Shown: positions 62,102 through 64,000 of the stretch, one piece after another
Layout: each line of letters begins with the position of its first letter
Position numbering within the stretch: the stretch's first letter is position 1
Assembly (NCBI GenBank): GCA_050633625.1
Contig: JBOEGW010000007.1
Location: 248,001-312,000, forward strand
DNA length: 64,000 nucleotides
DNA from: JBOEGW01 sp050633625
GTDB taxonomy: Bacteria; Pseudomonadota; Alphaproteobacteria; Rhodobacterales; Rhodobacteraceae
Direction of reading: 5' to 3'
Program-made: the position numbers and the translations under genes
The notes under the pieces: generated by a model
Databases searched by the model: none
What the model saw: the letters and a program-made list of their open reading frames with translations, nothing else
What the model was told of the DNA's origin: nothing

Positions 62102-63199
62102 ATGAGTGATATTTCCGAGAATCGGACGCTTACCACAACTGTAGGGGCCAAACGCACCGTAATTTCGGTTGACGCCATGGGCGGAGACCTTGGGCCAGCG
62201 GCGGTTGTCGCTGGCCTTTCTAAATGTGTGGCCAAAAATCCTGACATCGGCTTCGTGATTCACGGCGATGAGGCCCAGCTTGCTCCGCTTCTAAAGGCCG
62301 ATAAAGCCCTTGCGGCTGTCTCTGAGCTGCGCCACGCCGACGATGTGGTCACGATGAACGATAAGCCCAGCCAGATCATGCGCCATGGGCAAAAAACATC
62401 CATGTGGTCCGCGATTGATGCTGTGAAAAACGGCGATGCGAGCACCTGTGTGTCCTGTGGCAACACCGGAGCGCTGATGGTGCTGTCGATGCTGCGCCTG
62501 CGCAAAATCCCCGGCGTGAACCGACCCGCGATTGCCGTGCTTTGGCCCTCGCGCAATCCACAAGGCTTTAACATTTTGCTAGATGCGGGAGCTGACATTC
62601 GCGCCGATGAAATGGACCTGATGCAATATGCGCTCATGGGCGCGTCTTTTGCCCGCAACGGTCTGGCTGTAGATCGTCCGCGCGTTGGCTTGCTGAACGT
62701 GGGCACAGAGGAGCACAAAGGGCGCGCCGAAATCAAAGCCGCGCATGAGTTGATTGAGGAAGCCGCGACGGTCTCCGATTTCGACTATGTTGGCTTTGTT
62801 GAAGGCTCCGATATGCCTTCCGATAAGGTCGATGTCATCGTCACTGACGGGTTTTCCGGCAATGTGGCGCTCAAAACCGCCGAAGGCACAGCGAATCTCG
62901 TGAAGGGGTTCCTCAAGGACGCCTTCAAGGCCACGCCTGCGTCAAAACTGGCAGCTTTCATCGCCGCCCCTGCCCTGAAGCGTCTGTCCAAACGCATGGA
63001 TCCGCGCCGCTCAAACGGCGGTGTGTTTCTGGGGCTGAACGGGACTGTCGTCAAAAGCCACGGCAGCGCCGATGCGACCGCTATGGCGGCCGCTGTGAAC
63101 CTCGCCTTCAACCTTGCCCACGCAGGCTTTCAAGATAAGCTCGCTGCACGGGTTGCATATACCCCCGGTGACCGTCAGGATGAGACTCCCTCCAACTAA
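62102..63199 (+). CDS. plsX: phosphate acyltransferase PlsX
   Basis: A 365-residue enzyme that makes acyl-phosphate from acyl-ACP for phospholipid synthesis. VISVDAMGGDLGPAAVVAGL, NGDASTCVSCGNTGALMVLS and DVIVTDGFSGNVALKTAEG are characteristic. It is the middle of the yceD-rpmF-plsX-fabH cluster and ends 24 bases before fabH. Confidence 0.96.
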   Translation: MSDISENRTLTTTVGAKRTVISVDAMGGDLGPAAVVAGLSKCVAKNPDIGFVIHGDEAQLAPLLKADKALAAVSELRHADDVVTMNDKPSQIMRHGQKTSMWSAIDAVKNGDASTCVSCGNTGALMVLSMLRLRKIPGVNRPAIAVLWPSRNPQGFNILLDAGADIRADEMDLMQYALMGASFARNGLAVDRPRVGLLNVGTEEHKGRAEIKAAHELIEEAATVSDFDYVGFVEGSDMPSDKVDVIVTDGFSGNVALKTAEGTANLVKGFLKDAFKATPASKLAAFIAAPALKRLSKRMDPRRSNGGVFLGLNGTVVKSHGSADATAMAAAVNLAFNLAHAGFQDKLAARVAYTPGDRQDETPSN

Positions 63200-63223
63200 A
63201 ACGCGAACGGGAAAAAAGTCGAA

Positions 63224-64000
63224 ATGACGATACGGGCTGTGGTCAAAGGGTGTGGGCATTACCTGCCCGAACGTGTGGTTCCCAACGCGTGGTTTGAAGA
63301 CAAAATAGACACCTCAGACGAGTGGATTCGCACCCGGTCGGGAATCGAAAGCCGGCGTTTTGCCGCTGAGGGCGAAACAACCTCGCATATGGCCATCAAC
63401 GCCGCCAAAAACGCGCTCAAAGATGCTGGCATTGTGGCAGAAGACATTGACGCGATTATCCTCGCCACCTCCACCCCCGATCTGACTTTTCCCTCTGTCG
63501 CCACCATGGTGCAAGACGGGCTTGGCATGACTCGCGGCTTTGGGTTCGACGTGCAGGCGGTTTGCGCCGGATTCGTTTTCGCCCTGTCCACCGCCAATGC
63601 CATGATCGTTTCGGGCCAGGCGAAGCGCGCGTTGGTCATCGGCGCTGAGACCTTTTCGCGGATTTTGGACATGGAAGACCGGGCCACCTGCGTGTTGTTT
63701 GGAGATGGCGCGGGGGCTTTGGTGCTTGAGGGGGAAGCGGGCGAAGGCGCGGCTACGGATCGCGGCATTCTCGCGACCGATCTCAACTCAGACGGCAGCC
63801 TGCGCGACATGCTTTATGTGGACGGTGGCGTGTCCACCACTGGCACCTCTGGCAAGCTGCGGATGCAAGGAAATCCCCTTTTTCGTCAAGCAGTTGGCAA
63901 GCTTGCCTCAACCGCTAACGCAGCGCTAGACAAGGCAGGACTCACCCACGCAGACGTGGATTGGATCGTGCCGCATCAAGCCAATATTCGCATCATTCAA
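63224..64000 (+). CDS. fabH: 3-oxoacyl-ACP synthase III (truncated by window end)
   Basis: The first 259 codons are present and open to the window edge. FabH condenses acetyl-CoA with malonyl-ACP to start fatty acid synthesis. The catalytic C114 is in FDVQAVCAGFVFAL; GDGAGALVLE and the catalytic histidine in WIVPHQANIRI follow. The C-terminal ~65 residues, including the active-site Asn, are outside the window. Confidence 0.96.
   Translation, partial: MTIRAVVKGCGHYLPERVVPNAWFEDKIDTSDEWIRTRSGIESRRFAAEGETTSHMAINAAKNALKDAGIVAEDIDAIILATSTPDLTFPSVATMVQDGLGMTRGFGFDVQAVCAGFVFALSTANAMIVSGQAKRALVIGAETFSRILDMEDRATCVLFGDGAGALVLEGEAGEGAATDRGILATDLNSDGSLRDMLYVDGGVSTTGTSGKLRMQGNPLFRQAVGKLASTANAALDKAGLTHADVDWIVPHQANIRIIQ

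Overview
The window looks like a chromosomal segment of an alphaproteobacterium of the order Rhodobacterales (Roseobacter group). Evidence: an alphaproteobacterial circularly permuted tmRNA gene with an ANDNKAPMALAA tag next to an alpha-type SspB, the trgA-trgB-cysK tellurite-resistance gene order described in Rhodobacter, an aspartate-rich Mg-type HemB, a GAAC-N7-GAAC (alphaproteobacterial LexA) site before uvrA, an AglEFGAK-type alpha-glucoside operon, and many DUFs common in this order. Genes are tightly packed. I saw no insertion sequence, prophage, CRISPR array or clear island.

Layout. 1-3 kb: end of an M23 peptidase overlapping a bactofilin gene, then a DUF2189 membrane protein and prfB. 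3-14.4 kb: a YegD-like Hsp70, then the alpha-glucoside uptake operon aglE-F-G-A-K (minus strand) divergent from a LacI regulator, a GH1 beta-glucosidase and glucokinase; the divergent region carries two near-identical LacI-type operators. 14.4-24.7 kb: a chemotaxis cluster, STAS-cheY-cheA-cheW-cheR-cheY-(CheZ/CheT-like candidate) on plus, converging on cheD-cheB-mcp-(secreted protein) on minus. 24.9-30.3 kb: tRNA-Ser(GGA), then mscS-cysK-trgB-trgA. 30.4-36 kb: cfa, phrB, acuI, a divergent FadR-type regulator with a perfect palindrome, and a membrane protein. 36-39.7 kb: ssrA, sspB, an unknown gene, fumC, DUF4169 and a ribbon-helix-helix gene. 39.7-47.7 kb: uvrA with a LexA box, rhodanese, lpd, DUF924, an MFS transporter and an XRE-cupin regulator. 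47.7-52.3 kb: acyl-CoA synthetase, DsbA-family protein, Bcr/CflA-type transporter and an ACR3/BASS-like transporter. 52.3-60.9 kb: mfd, a membrane protein, hemB, uup, olsB and bamE. 60.9-64 kb: yceD-rpmF-plsX-fabH (fabH runs off the end).

Most of the content is conserved core metabolism. The least explained signals are: (i) four copies of a composite intergenic element (GC-rich hairpin followed by a 26-nt core ending in GGAACACTGAAAA), each 3' of a gene and in that gene's sense; (ii) a small che-operon protein with a DxxxQ motif that may be the missing CheY-P phosphatase; (iii) a secreted protein paired with an MCP; (iv) an ACR3/BASS-like transporter lacking the family cysteine, behind a strong promoter with an embedded palindrome.
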